Origin: Limnanthes douglasii subsp. nivea
Taxonomy: Eukaryota; Streptophyta; Magnoliopsida; Brassicales; Limnanthaceae
Assembly: GCA_036936605.1 (NCBI GenBank)
Contig: JAUPFV010000004.1
Coordinates: forward strand, 135,603,473 to 135,667,472
DNA length: 64,000 nucleotides
Direction of reading: 5' to 3'
The notes beneath the pieces were generated by a model. It searched no databases, was not told the DNA's origin, and saw only the letters and a list, made by a program, of their open reading frames with translations. The position numbers and the translations under genes were made by a program. How positions within the stretch are numbered: the first letter of the stretch is position 1; every line of letters starts with the position of its first letter. Shown one piece after another: positions 10,620 through 23,300 of this stretch.

Positions 10620-11996
10620 GTATGATTGTATCTTTATTACTTGAAGAACAAAACAACCATTAACCCAATTTAGAGCTAATTTCTGAACTCATGTCAGATT
10701 TTTTCTGCTCACAGGTCTAGTCCTATAGCCAATAGTTTTATTTCTACTAATTGGTTGAGGTCTACCTTTTTCAAGTTATTTCCTTGCTTCATCCAACATC
10801 ATAGGCCAATCATTTGGCCAATTATTTGTGGCCACCTTATGGGAATTAAATCCTAAATGGAATACAAGAAAACTAAATTCTTCTTCTAGGTTAGCTACAT
10901 AAAATATATACCACTGATATCTCTACTCGCAACATGAACGTAGTCGTTAAGGTCATGTTGAATATGTTATTCAGGATCCTTATCTAATTTTCTTATGTTT
11001 ATACGTCTACAATGGTTGTCCTGGATATGGTACTTATAAATTTGGACCATCCACCGATATCTCTCTCATTTTGTTTTCTAACTGCGGGAGCTATTGAATA
11101 TAAATAAAGTAGAATGATCATTTAAGAAAATAATATTTGAAGGATGATTTCAAAATTAAAAAGGATGATTTTAACAGTAGGAGTATAAAAAGATAGTATG
11201 AGAAAGTTAAAGTAGTATGATGATATTTATAGACGAACTTGGATTCAAGAAATTATGGAAAACGATTGTGGACGCCCACTATGTCGGATGGATGTCTGTT
11301 TTTCAGAAAAATCTAGCTAATGAATAGCATGTTGGCTAGTGGTTGGCACCAAACGGGCATAAATGAGCGCATATTTAGTGTAATGAACGCATGTATTATC
11401 CAATGTTTAAAAAAATAGAAGTTGGCCCAAACGGACGCCGACTATTTTTGAAAAAACAAATAATCTGAAATGGGCGTATGTTACGCTTAATGGACATTTA
11501 TTTATGGTAAAAATTTTTTAATAAAAATTATTGTTAGAGGCAAAACAGACGTTCGTTTACGGCAAACGCACACTTGTTTGCTTAAAAATGATATTTTTTT
11601 ATAGTTATTCTCTATAAATTAGAGAAGAAAAACCTGCATTTCTCATTCATCATTTCTCAAATCATCTCTTAAATAACCTTCTTCTTCAAAATCTCTCAAA
11701 TAAACTTCTATAATCTCTCTATCCAGCTTATATAATCTTTAAAACCAACTTTTAAATCTAAAATATTCTATAATCTTAAGCAAATTTCAGATATGATATA
11801 CTTAAGTTTGTTTGGTAGTTGTGGATCTTTGATCATTTTAAGTTATTGTTCTACTCTTTTTTGTCTTTTATTTGTGTTATTGTTTGATCTGTTTCATATT
11901 ATTAATTGTTTCATATTTTTATTTTCATTATATTAATACCGCAAAAAACAACGACAAAATATCCCACATTACATACTTCCAGACCTAAATTCTTTT
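10620..11996. other. Intergenic DNA; possible promoter of the BED-finger gene at its end
   Basis: No protein domain is visible. Between 11270 and 11600 words such as 'acgggc/acgcac' recur without clear periodicity. At about 11613 'ctctataaattag' resembles a TATA box, followed by a pyrimidine-rich leader-like stretch (11640-11760) typical of plant 5' UTRs. It lies about 380 bp before the frame at 11997. Confidence 0.35.
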
Positions 11997-12487
11997 ATGT
12001 TTTCTAGTAAAAATATAACAATACATGATTTTTTAAATACTGCTCTAGGAAATTCAACATTCAAAATAGATTCTTACCATGCTAGCAGTAACGCTACCAG
12101 TAGTTTGAAGTCTAGAAATAAAAAATCTTGGGTATGTCACTACTTTAGTGAGAGATGTGAAAATGACACGGCTTTATATAAGATATTTGAAAGAAAATTG
12201 TCCTATAAGGGCGAAGAAACAAATAGCATCACCAGAGGTATGGTTATACACATAGAAATGAGGTAAAAGTTATAGATCCTTTCAAACTTCTTGAAGAAGG
12301 GTACCAAACCATAGATCTGAATACCGATATTGTAATTGTTTTCAATGAACATACATATAGGAATGAAACCATAATATTTATCCTTGGTAGTGCATATTTG
12401 ATTATTTTTACGACTCTTGGAGATACTCTAATTGGATGGGAGATGGGGTCAACGCAAAAGACAAACCCATCTTACGTAACTTTATGA
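11997..12487 (+). pseudogene. hAT-like transposase N-terminus with degenerate BED zinc finger
   Basis: The first frame (11997-12266) carries KKSWVCHYFSE, then KIFERKLSYKGEETNSITR. This has the layout of a plant hAT BED finger: an aromatic-rich start, a CxxC..LSYKGGTTS core and a histidine tail. Both cysteines expected at 'YKIF' are lost. A shift of one base near 12237 restores YTHRNEVKV and leaves about 80 more open codons to 12487. No catalytic core or C-terminal dimerisation domain is found downstream. It probably marks a dead hAT element or a domesticated gene fragment. The family call rests on one short domain. Confidence 0.4.
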
Positions 12488-15400
12488 TATCAAGAGCTAT
12501 GAAATATTTTAAAAATAGAAAAAATATATATTAAATATTTAGTTTTTGATTTGCCATGGAAATTTTTTTTGACTAGTGATATAGCAAAATTTTCTAATTT
12601 TGATATTATATGTAGTACTTTGTATTGGATTGATCCTAATGGATACTCTAAAGAATAAATATATACTTCTTTCTCTATTGGCAATCACAATTCTCTTTCA
12701 CCAGTATGCTTTATCAGTATCAACGATATATATTATGTGTACGATATTTACCCTTATGAGTCTATTTTATTACTTGAAGTAACTTGTGAAATGAATATGT
12801 TGAAGGACTATAAAAAGAATAATGTGACAAGGTGAAGAATACCATTTAATAGGTGATATGTTAGGATAACGCGCACGTGTGCCAAAGCCATGTCGATCTG
12901 GGAAGTGGTCTGACACATGTCATGTATATCGCTACAGGCCACGTGGTTTGATATTGACTGGATGTCAAGGCACATGCGTGTTCATGAGGTTGAGTTTCTT
13001 ACCAATTTTTCTTATTATTAAATAAGATACATGAGTAAAAAAGGATGATTCAGAGCTGTTGAATGCCAATGCATCTAGCTGTTCAAATTTAATTTAAAGG
13101 GGGACTTATATAAATTCAAGTACTCCTAGGTTATCGCAGTTGGAAATTGTTTCGTTAGATGAGTAATTTATCGGTCTTCATCCTAAGTAGTTATAGATTG
13201 TCTTTGACAATAATAGGTAGGGACTTAAAATCGTTAAGGTGAGAATAGGTAACCTAGGTTGGGTTATTAGGGTTGGTTCGTTGTACGTTTTCTATAATAG
13301 TGACCAAGCAGTTTGTGGCCGATTTGTATTAAGGGTCTTATTTGGATTATAAGCAAAAATGCTGGTCACGAGAGAGAAATGCGCGAAAGTGGAGGGTACT
13401 GATTTCCTGTATAGAAGTGGAAGATAATAAGAAGGTTTTGGACCGATACTTTAGTTAGCTACTAGGTTCACGAGTCCATATAAGTGAAATAGAGCATAAA
13501 AAATCTAGAATTGTCTATATAATATCTAAGAAAATGGTGACTTGGGTTTTTGAGTCGGGCAAACTCCCTCATCAAACTATGTAGGATAAAACTTGTTTCT
13601 TCACTATCGTATTTTATTGGGTTTTGTGTTTATCTTTGCCCAAAATATTCTTGAATATTCTTATATATACTATTATATGTCGTACCCAGCTGACTCTTAA
13701 TAGGTGGCGGAGGATACTTAGTATAATTCTAGGTTTTCGTATACTATATATCTTAGTGAACTCAACAGATTTGCTGCTGAATGTATATGTAACCAAGCTA
13801 GCGAACGTGCCCTTTTACTACTTGGGGATCCGATATGGGATTTAAATTATCTATCTTCCATCTTCGGATCATCAGTGGAAAAACTCATCTTTATACGTGC
13901 CTCTAAATTGGGATTCACCGAGTGCGTCAGTGTATAGCCATGTTAAGAGAAGGTGGATGAATTCACGTAAGAGAGGGTTTTAGTTAACTTGTTTACTCTA
14001 AATTTTTTTGTGATGGGTGTCTCCTTACATATTTCGTTGTTATGTAAATACTAGAAGTATCAAGTGCCTTGGAAGAAGGTGTATTATGGTAATTCGCCAA
14101 ATCTAGTTGTAGTATTGTCAGCTGCAACGTTTTCCATTTGGTCTATGGATTTCCATTTACTATTTATTTATCTTGTAGATGGGTTGTGGTCGATTCTAGA
14201 ACTCGTGATGGGAGAAGATGAGAATGTGATTTTAATGGTAACCAGAGAAACAACACATATGGAGAAAGTACATGGTTTGTTATGGAAACAGTTTCATAAA
14301 AAATATTACATCATGATCATACTCCATGTTTCAAGGAGGATTGTGCCTAAAAATGTGAGGAAGCCTTCACTCAGAATTAAGTTGGGCACAAGATACGTCC
14401 AACAAATGAGGCGGGAGCGTTTCAACAGCAAATTTGGATGATGTGCCGCTAGAGAAGAAATGACGTGTGCTGACAAAGGGGGTTGTTCCAATGAGAAATA
14501 CTCAAATTGTACGGAAGAGCAACAGGTTTCGTCGCAAGCTAAGAAGTTAGTAAAAAGGAATGAAAAGTTGATTGTGGCGGTGCATAATGATTTTGAAAAA
14601 ATAAAGTTGTGAGGGTAAAATATGAGATATTGTTTGCAATTGACGAGGCCCCACGACTTGAAGATGAGGATGTGACAACCATTACGTCCCTACTTTGGTC
14701 GAAGGTACACATGTTAGGACATACGAGTTTGTGGCGGCGGTTGAGGACTACGATCATGCAAAAATGGCAGACATCTTGCGAAGGCATGTCGAAATACAAA
14801 TTGAGGTATGCAATGGTGATATAGTGGTTGCGAACATTGACCAAGTGTTTATCATCTTGACATATATGTTTTAAATTTATATCCGCAATTCCATCACAAT
14901 CTTTTAATACTTGCCTCTTGGCAAATGATGTCATAGGATATTAAGTCTATGGATAACTTTAGACGTGAGCCGTGCGTATTTATGTCGGTGAACAAAGAGC
15001 AGTACGAATCTAAGACATTGATACGTAATTTGGACATATCAACATATTTAGGCATTTATCATGAAGACAAGGAAAATGAAGGGTGATCAATTCAAGTAAG
15101 AATTCAAGACATGGATACGTAAGAACTTGAAGTCTAAGATAGGACGAATGAAGGAACTTGAAGATTACAATATCCATATAATTTATTCCACCATTTTTTA
15201 TTCAAAAAATTGAAGCATCGTAACCGACTGTAAATTAAAAAATATGAAAAAAAGGTAAAGAAAGAAAACATTATTATAGAGAAAAGAATAAAAATAAAAT
15301 AAAAATATATATACTCATAATTCATTAAAAATATATGAGAGATTATGAAACATATTCGAGTTCAAAAAGATAAGAGAAAAATTAAATAGATTTTTGTTAA

Positions 15401-15789
15401 ATGTATACGAAAAACAGGGCTTTAAATGATATTTTTGAGTCTTAATCCGCTTTAAATCCTTTATATAATTCTCTAATAGTATTGTGCCTACTATATCATT
15501 CGAGAAATCAGGTTTTACAAAAGTTGACACTATATGAATGCAAGATACAATACAAGCTGATTCTTCACACCACCTACCATGCAGCGAAAGCAACGCCACT
15601 CTATTTTGACTCTCTTTATCTCTCATACATTCACACCCATAAAGCACTCTCTCACACACACTCTCCAGAGGAAACGAGAAGATAGAGATATGAATATTCC
15701 CCCTTTCAAAGATTCAAGAAACAGATTAATCAGACCGAAAACAATTAACAAACATATATACAGTAGGACTACTTAAACCAAGATAAACT
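12488..15789. other. Long stretch without a recognised gene
   Basis: Several short open frames occur on both strands (for example 13624-13845 plus, 14064-14441 plus, 14539-14934 minus), but none shows a known domain, a codon pattern or splice logic that I can defend. Two perfect CACGTG words lie at 12874-12879 and 12940-12945. From 15130 to 15480 the DNA is strongly AT-rich and forms the 3' flank of the CRK gene. Confidence 0.5.
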
Positions 15790-18766
15790 TTATGGAATAG
15801 ACCGATCCGTGGTTGATCTTGTGATACCCCAAGTTGATGAAGAGTAATCACTGCTTGATCCAACGAATCTTACTGCGGAATAAGGACGCTCAGAGGAAAG
15901 CTGAGGAAGGTTGACGGATTCATTACTGAGCATGAACACCACTTGTGACATGGTTGGCCTATCACCCGGATCATGTTGGACGCACAACAATGCAATATGA
16001 ATCCACCGCAAAGCTTGAGGTACTAAAATAGTTTCGATGATATTCAAGTCTAATAATTGTTCTCCTTTGCCTTCTTTCCATAATTCCCATGCCTATTAAA
16101 AGTTCATAACCGGTAAACTCTAAAGTATAGGGGAAAATATCGTATAATACAACTTACGAAATGGAACATACATGTGATAGAAGGTTTTGGCTTTTCTCTT
16201 GGTGGTAGTAGTCTTTATTTTTCTTACCACTTATGATTTCTAGCATCAAGATTCCAAAACTATAGACATCGGATTTAACTGAAATTAGCCCTTCTAGCGC
16301 GTACTCTGGTGCCATGTATCCACTGTTAACAGTACAACATCTTGAAATCATTATAATGGAAAGCAAAAAAACGAAAGAAATACGAAATGGAAATGAACAA
16401 AATAGCTTACAATGTTCCTACAATTCTCTCGGTATTAGCTTCAATTTGCTTGCCTCCGAAAGTCTTTGCAGTTCCAAAATCTGATATCTTTGGATCCATC
16501 GCGTCATCCAGTAAAACGTTGCTTGCTTTCATATCTCGATGAATGATCTTGAGCCTAGAGTCCTCGTGTAAATACAGAAGCCCTCTTGCTGTTCCATTTA
16601 TAATGTTTGCTCGCCTTTCCCAGTCCAGCTCCTTGCTTTTAATTGGATCTGTTTATGGAAAGAGATACAAAGATAGATTACTCATATAGATCGCGACACA
16701 GACTTTTAGAGAGAACATACCGAACAAGAAGGCATCAAGGCTGGTATTGGCCATATACTCGTATACAAGAAGCTTCTCCTCTTTCTCGTAGCAGTATCCC
16801 AAAAGCCGAACCAGATTCTTGTGTTGAAGTTTGATGATCAATATGACTTCATTTTTAAACTCTTCAAGACCCTGATTTGATTTTACTGACAGTCTTTTAA
16901 CCGCTATCTCTTTTCCGTTCGGTAGCTTCCCCTGCAAGTCAAGAACAAATTCCGTCAATATCCATTGAACCTATCTTTGTCATAAGATTAAGGGTTTCTC
17001 AGCATCTTAGAAAAAAGAAACTGGTTCGTGTTAGAAACTGTATTATTGTTGATTCTTTGTTATAAGAGAGTAAGGAATATGCTTATATAGACACTAAATT
17101 TTCCTAATGTAGTAAACTGAGTTCTCTCGGAGTAAAAGCTACTATCTACTACAAATAGCTATTGATAAAAATATTCCTAAATATATTCCATCAAGTTTCA
17201 CTTGTTAAAGCCTAAATTTATATCTTTAATACATATGCTGCAAGTGAAAGAGATCTTTCGACCTTGTAAACAGGACCGAAACCTCCTTCTCCAAGCTTAT
17301 TTTCATCAGCGAATCCATTTGTTGCAGCCTGTATTGTCGCTAGGCTCATATAATTCATATCTCCGCCATTATCTTCCTCTCCTGATATTCTACCTCGTTC
17401 CATAACACCTTCAACTAATTTAGATACCATCAGATTTGCAACAATGATTTTGTAGCTCGATTGTAACTATTAGAAATACGGAACCATATATTACCTTTCA
17501 ATTTCTTTCTCCGGCTTGAGTAACATAGGCCAAAACCCAGTAGAGCTGCCAAAATTCCTAATGACGCTAGAACGGCTACTACAACCTTAACTTTGTCTAT
17601 CACACCTGTCTTTTCTGTGGAAGAACAGATTAAAAAACGCTCTGCATAAGCTATCCTCTTGCAGTTGTTTCAACTTTTAAGCTATTCAAAGGACAAACAA
17701 AATTATTTTCTGTCGTAAAGATGATATAAATTTATAGTGACCGTTGCCCATCTTATTATCCTGACAAAATTGAAACTTGAAACATGGATAAACTTTATTA
17801 TCTGTGTTGGAAGATCTGTTTACCAAGGAATCTAATACAAATCGGATACCAATATCAGAAACTTGGAACTAATATAGAAAGAAGGGTTTGATTTGGTCTA
17901 GCATACTGATATAAAATACTTATCCTAACATCTTCAACTCCTTGTTAAAAGTACCAAATTTGGAGCCTGTTTGACTAACCTGTAGCTGGTGAAGGGGGTG
18001 GAGATAATGCAGGAGCTGACGGAGTGGGTGGAGATAATGCTGGAGCTGATGAATTGTCAAAGAATTTGTAAATTTCATATCTTAAATTGCAATTTGGTGC
18101 AAGATATGTCCACCCTACTAATTCATGTAGTTGCGGTCTGATCTCTTCTGCATTTTCCTCCAAACAACCTCTACACTGAGCACTGTCAATATCTCTAGTA
18201 CACTGAACTAAGGCGTACCGTGAATCCGCATCTGATCCATTAGCCATATACATGTTTGCGGTTTGAGGAGCCTTCTCGACCAAATTCCGAATCAAAGTTA
18301 GTCCCTCGGAATACGGATCAGAAGTATTGTGCCGTTGACGTACTATCTTGCGAGGATTCATACTCATTATTCCAAAGAAATTTTCGTTCGAGTAGCGTAA
18401 GGTGCACAGTTCGTACCATATGATTGCGGATTTATAGAACGGACATAATGATCTGATATCTCGGCTCGCTTGGTCGACACATATATGGCAAGTCGCAGGA
18501 GGTTTATCACCTCTGCAGAGGTAAAGACCGTAGACGTTGTCCAATGACTCGTTCCAGAAACTGTTTGTTGAAGCTTTTGATGATAAAGAATCGAAAAGGG
18601 TGTAAAGGGTTGTATTGTATCCATTATATGAACTAGGATTAACCTTTGATGAATTTGAACATTCATGGTAAAAGTAAGTCGCCTGTGAATTGGTGGAATG
18701 GATAAACAGTGCAAAGATTGTGATTAAAACTACAAAAAAAGAAAAGGATTTTTGAGGAAGAAACAT
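15790..18766 (-). CDS. Cysteine-rich receptor-like protein kinase (CRK), 7 exons, 653 aa
   Basis: Plasma-membrane receptor kinase of the DUF26 family, which signals in defence, redox and stress responses. The exons (minus) are 18766-17980, 17614-17495, 17414-17263, 16931-16721, 16648-16411, 16322-16172 and 16092-15790. All introns are GT-AG, phases agree, and the joined frame is open for 653 codons. The layout of 211, 238 and 151-bp kinase exons is typical of CRKs. A signal peptide covers about residues 1-27. DUF26 repeats have the C-X8-C-X2-C pattern at C84/C93/C96 and C189/C198/C201. A Pro/Ser/Ala linker spans 238-262 and the membrane helix about 271-292. Kinase landmarks are the glycine loop 344-349, Lys365, Glu381, HRD 460-462, DFG 480-482 and APE 507-509, so an active RD kinase is expected. 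The third donor (AAG/GTCGAA) is the weakest. Ligand and exact orthologue are unknown. Confidence 0.95.
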
Positions 18767-19441
18767 AATTTTTTCGTTTCGGTGTTTTTGAATGGGTAAT
18801 TCTTGCAGAAAGATGAATGTATTGGATTGATATAGTCATGTAATAGATTAACTAGTCGACTTTGTATGCATTCCACCCGACCTGGTGCTTGACTTGGTTA
18901 TAATAAAAAATTAGTATAAGGAATTGTCTTTTCTCGTATGCAGATGTTCTACCCGCTCAAAAGAAGAGTATTTTGTTTGTAATATTTTTCCTTTAAATTT
19001 AGCTGTGACACAGCTTGTATATTTATATTTTTAAAATTACATAATGTCGATACATACTTTATTACACATTTGATGCTTATCTTCTATCTGTTTCTAGAAG
19101 GCTTTCTATTTGTTTCTAGAAGGCTTATAATAAAAAATGGGCTGATATATTAGGTTTGATTTGGACTAATAGTCAAAAAAGGCCCAATGATTGAAGAGAA
19201 ATAATAGGCGGATAGGGGTAAGAAATGGGCTTATTCTGTAGGAGTATCACTTATTTGTTTATTAAACAGATAATTATTATCATCAGATTTATAAATACTG
19301 ATAAAACTTTTGATCAAAACATTAAAATGAATATTTACAAAAGACTAGCAGAAGATTTAATAAATACCATCTACAAAAATGAATGTTGTTAATATATTAC
19401 TAGAATGTTTATAGCATTTAAGAGTTAAAATATGAATTTTT
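18767..19441 (-). promoter_or_regulatory. Upstream region of the CRK gene
   Basis: On the CRK strand a weak TATA-like ACTATATC lies at about 18828-18836, some 65 bp before the start codon. A WRKY-type core TTGACT is at 18889-18894 on the plus strand. A 22-bp tandem duplication at 19082-19127 carries two TTCTAGAA words (19092-19099 and 19114-19121), each matching the TTCnnGAA core of heat-shock elements. These are pattern matches only. The TRIM at 19442 bounds the region. Confidence 0.35.
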
Positions 19442-19638
19442 TGTTGGGAATATAAGTAAGAACACAACCGATCTCAACACGAGTATAATATTGTCCGTTT
19501 TAACACCTGAAGGTCCTCACGGCTTTGCATTTGATCCACTACCAAAAGGTCTCATACTAGTTGAGGTATGTTCTTACTTATGTACCACTCATCATTCTCA
19601 TGTCTAACCAATGTGGGACTTTGGTCGCCACTCTAACA
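19442..19638 (-). repeat. TRIM 3' LTR (~197 bp)
   Basis: TG...CA-bounded on both strands (plus: TGTTGGGAATATAAG ... CTCTAACA). Internal blocks 'ggtcctcacggctttgc' and 'accaatgtgggactttgg' resemble a widespread plant short LTR as I recall it. I could not verify family identity. Confidence 0.65.
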
Positions 19639-19970
19639 AATCCTCCTCTCGAACAAAGTACCACTTAGCCTCCTCTCAATTGACTTTCATCCGCTCACTC
19701 TAATCAGAAGTTGCTCCACTTGAGCAATAAAGCTTTTACAGTGGATCTATCTCTCACTCGACCATCCTGCGCCTATTCCTTAGCTCCATTATCCACTTCA
19801 ATCAAGTACCACCGCTTGATGAGTCATGGACGCTCCGAACTATGATGTATAGAGTAGATCATTCACCTTGAGCATGGCTACTGGTTCATCATGTTCGAAT
19901 TTCGAGAATTTCACCACCATCGCGTTCTGTCTGGACCTGGAGCTCTGATACCACGTGTTGGGAATATGGG
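19442..19970 (-). mobile_element. TRIM (terminal-repeat retrotransposon in miniature), 5' LTR truncated
   Basis: On the minus strand the 3' LTR is 19442-19638, beginning TGTTAGAGTGGCGACC and ending TTCCCAACA. It is preceded by the purine tract rc(19639-19650), GAGAGGAGGATT. The internal part is only ~300 bp and has no coding domain. At the other end lies a primer binding site, TGGTATCAGAGC, as the reverse complement of 19942-19953. Beyond it only about 12 bp of the 5' LTR remain (TGTTGGGAATAT on plus, 19956-19967). The rest is replaced by the copia LTR at about 19971-19985. Two short LTRs plus priming sites without genes define TRIMs, which move with proteins from other elements. Confidence 0.7.
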
Positions 19971-19984
19971 TGTTGTGAATATCT

Positions 19985-20318
19985 TGTGAATGAGTCGAAT
20001 AGTGCCTTGACAGTGTACTGTGTCCGGCAGTACAGTTAAGTGTTGTGACAATATCGTGTCAATTTTGTGGTATGAGCCCATTAGGCCCATTGTCTAGTAA
20101 GTCTATTAATTCCCTATAAATAGACTACTAGGACGACACAAAACACAATCTAAAATTTGTAACCTTTTCTATCATAGTGAAACTCTTTTCTCTGGCGGCG
20201 CTCGTAGACGTAGACAAATTGTCGAACCACGTTAAATCTTGTGTTCATTTAAATCTTTCATTCGCATATGTTCTGTGCTTTAGCCATTTTGTGATAATTG
20301 CATAGTAATTTAATAACA
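19985..20318 (+). repeat. Copia-1 5' LTR (334 bp)
   Basis: Starts TGTGAATGAGTCG and ends AATAACA. It contains one copy of a 58-bp unit with the near-palindrome tactg-tgtccgg-cagta, and a TATA box (ccctataaatagac) near 20120. The exact first base is uncertain, because a similar 'tgttgtgaata' lies just upstream at 19971. Confidence 0.75.
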
Positions 20319-20322
20319 AAAT

Positions 20323-20334
20323 TGGTATCAGAGC
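20323..20334 (+). promoter_or_regulatory. Copia-1 primer binding site
   Basis: TGGTATCAGAGC, complementary to the 3' end of plant initiator-Met tRNA, lies 4 bp inside the 5' LTR. Confidence 0.85.
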
Positions 20335-20374
20335 CACGTGGTGAAATTAGGGCTTTTGCAATTAGGGTTTCACA

Positions 20375-23300
20375 ATGGCGTCTACAGCAACAAAATACAT
20401 GATTGAAAAATTTGATGGGGGATCCAGCTTTGCGTTGTGGAAGATTAAACTGAAATCTTCATTGGTACTGCAAGGGTTGTGGAAGGTTGTGGAGAATAAG
20501 TTACCAGAAGAGATGAAAGAAGAGGAGAAACAAGATCTTCAAGAAAGGGCTTTGTGCTGGATTTTAATGAGTGTGAAAGACAATGTGCTTCGCGAGATTA
20601 ATGGTGAGAAGACTGCTGCCTGCGCATGGAAAAAGCTAGGAGATCTTTACTCAAAGAAATCAGTAGTAAACTGATTATACTTGAAGAAGCGTTTGAATGA
20701 TTTCAGATTGAAAGAAAGTATGTCCATAAAAGAGCACTTAGATAATTTTAAATCAATTATAATGGACTTGGAGAACATAGATATCAATATTGAGGATGAG
20801 GATCAAGCTTTGTTTGTGTTGAGATTGTTACCAGCTCCCTAGGAAAACGTCGTAGATACCATTATGTATGGTAAGGATAAGTTATCGCTAGCAGATGTCA
20901 AAGGGGCACTGAAATCAAAGGAGATGAGACAGTTGCAGCTAGACAATCAAGTTGAAGGGGAAGGTCTTATGACTAGGGAAAGATCTAGAAGCAAAGCGAG
21001 TTCTTTAAGAAGGAAGAACTGGAGGTCCAAGTCAAGGGTAAAGCACTCAAACTGTTATGAATACGGTGAGCAAGGTCATTATAGGAGAGATTGTCCAAAA
21101 CTGAATTGTAAGAAGGGAAATCAAAAGTAAAATGCACCAAATATTGTTGAAGGTGTGAATGATTCCGACGATAGTGAAAACCGTGGTAGAGGAGATGTAT
21201 TGTCCGTGAGTTCAGACTTTGGGCAAAACTCTTGGGTACTCGATACTGGCGCTACATATCACATGTGTCAGTTCAAGAAGTGGTTTGATACGTACAAGCC
21301 AATGCAGGGAACTGTCTATTTATGGAACAATCATTCATTGACTGTTGGTGGTATTGGTAACGTCGACATCAGAATGTTTGACGGGGTTGTTAGAATCTTG
21401 ACGTGTTGGCATGTTCCTAGGTTAAAGAGACACCTGATTTCTCTTGGGACTCTAGACTCTCGGGGTTACAAGTACCGTGCAGAAGATGGTGTAATCAAAG
21501 TGACAAAAGGCTCAATGGTATGCATGGAAGGCAGTTTTCAGAAGGGTCTTTACATTCTCCAGGGGAGTGTTGTTATGGGCGATGTTGCAGTAGCATCATC
21601 AGGGAGTAATAACCAAAGTAGGCAGGATCAAAATAAATTGTGGCATTGGCGTCTTGGTCACATGAGTGATAGAGGATTAGCTGTTTTGGGAAATAGAGAT
21701 TTGTTGGAAAGGTATATAGCAGAATCATTAGGATTTTGTGAGCATTGTGTGTTTGGTAAACAAACTAGAGTCAAATTCAGCAAATCGGCTATAAGAAAGA
21801 CTAAAGGGAAAGTGGACTACATTCACTCAGATCTTTTGGGTCCAAACAGAATTCCATCCAAGAGTGGAGCCAGATACTACATGAGTTTGATTGATGATTA
21901 TTCAATAATGGTGTGGGTTTACTTTCTGAAAACGAAAGATGAGGCATATTCAACCTTTGTCAAATGGAAGAAGATGATTGAGAAGAAAACATGAAGAAAA
22001 ATCAAACGTCTTAGGACATATAATGGGTTAGAATATTGCAGTCGTGAGTTCAACGAGTTCTACGAAGCTGAGGGAATAGTGTGCCATCGCACTTGTTCTA
22101 GAACACCACAACAGAATGGAGTCGCAGAAAGAATGAATAGAACGTTTTGTGACAACGCACGAAATATGCTCTCGCATTCCGGTGTAGGAAAGGATTTTTG
22201 GGCTGAAGCTATCAATACAACGTGTTACTTGGTAAATCGGTCTACATCAACGGTTATTAATTGTAAAACTCCTTTTGAGATTTGGTTTGGATCATCGGCT
22301 GATTATCAATATTTAAGGGTGTTCGGTTGCCCTGCGTATGCTCGTGTGAGAGATGGTAAGCTTGAGCCGAGGGAAAATTGGTGAATATTTCGAGGATATG
22401 CTACTAGAGTGAAGGGATATAGGTTATGGTGTACCTCTCCAAAGTCTCCAGGTTTTCTCATTAGTAGGGACGTTACTTTTAATGATTTTGCTTCGATAGA
22501 CAATCAGAAGGAAATAGGAAAAATGGTCTAATCAGGATTGGTTGTGAGTAAACAGGTGGAGCTTGAAGTAGAACCAGTTCCTAGCAGGTCCAATATTTCA
22601 ATTGGTTATGAGGTGGATCTAGAATCAGGAGGTGAAGCGTCAACATCGGATGATAGTGACGATGATGCACCTGAACTAGAACAACAACCTTATATCATAG
22701 CATTGGGCAGAGAAATAAGAGACATTACACTTCTAAAAAGGTATGCAAATCTAGTTGCATATGCTCTGTCAGTTACAGAAGAATTTGAGATGAAGGAACC
22801 TAGTAGCTACAGAGAAGCTATAGCAAGTTCAGAGGCAGATCGATGGATTAGTGCTATGTGGGCAGAGATTGAATCTCTTCATAAAAATCAAACATGGAAG
22901 CTTGTTGACTTGCCTAAAGGACAAAAGATAGTAGGCAGTAAATGGGTGTTCAAGAAAAAAGAAGGTAATCCATGGGTTGAGACATCTCGATTCAAAGCAA
23001 GACTGGTCGCTAAGGGTTTTACTCAAAGGGAAGGAATCGACTTCAATGAAGTATTTTCTCCAGTGGTGAAGTATAGTTAAATTCGAGTTTTGTTAGCCAT
23101 AGTAGTTTTGCAAGATTTAGAGCTTGAGCAGTTGGATGTGAAGACTGCGTTTCTACATGGTGAATTGGAGGAGAAAATCTACATGAGACAACCAGAGGAA
23201 TTTATCGAACCTAATATGGAGGACAAAGTTTGTCTGCTGAAAAAGACATTGTATGGTTTAAAACAGTCACCTAGGAAATGGTACAAACGTTTTGATACAT

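Noticed and set aside
13624..14441. Open frames at 13624-13845 and 14064-14441
   Set aside because: No domain, no splice logic and no repeated motif. Antisense frames of equal length overlap them. Treated as chance.
18367..18714. 115-codon frame overlapping CRK exon 1
   Set aside because: Out of frame with the signal peptide and DUF26 repeats. A shadow of the real exon.
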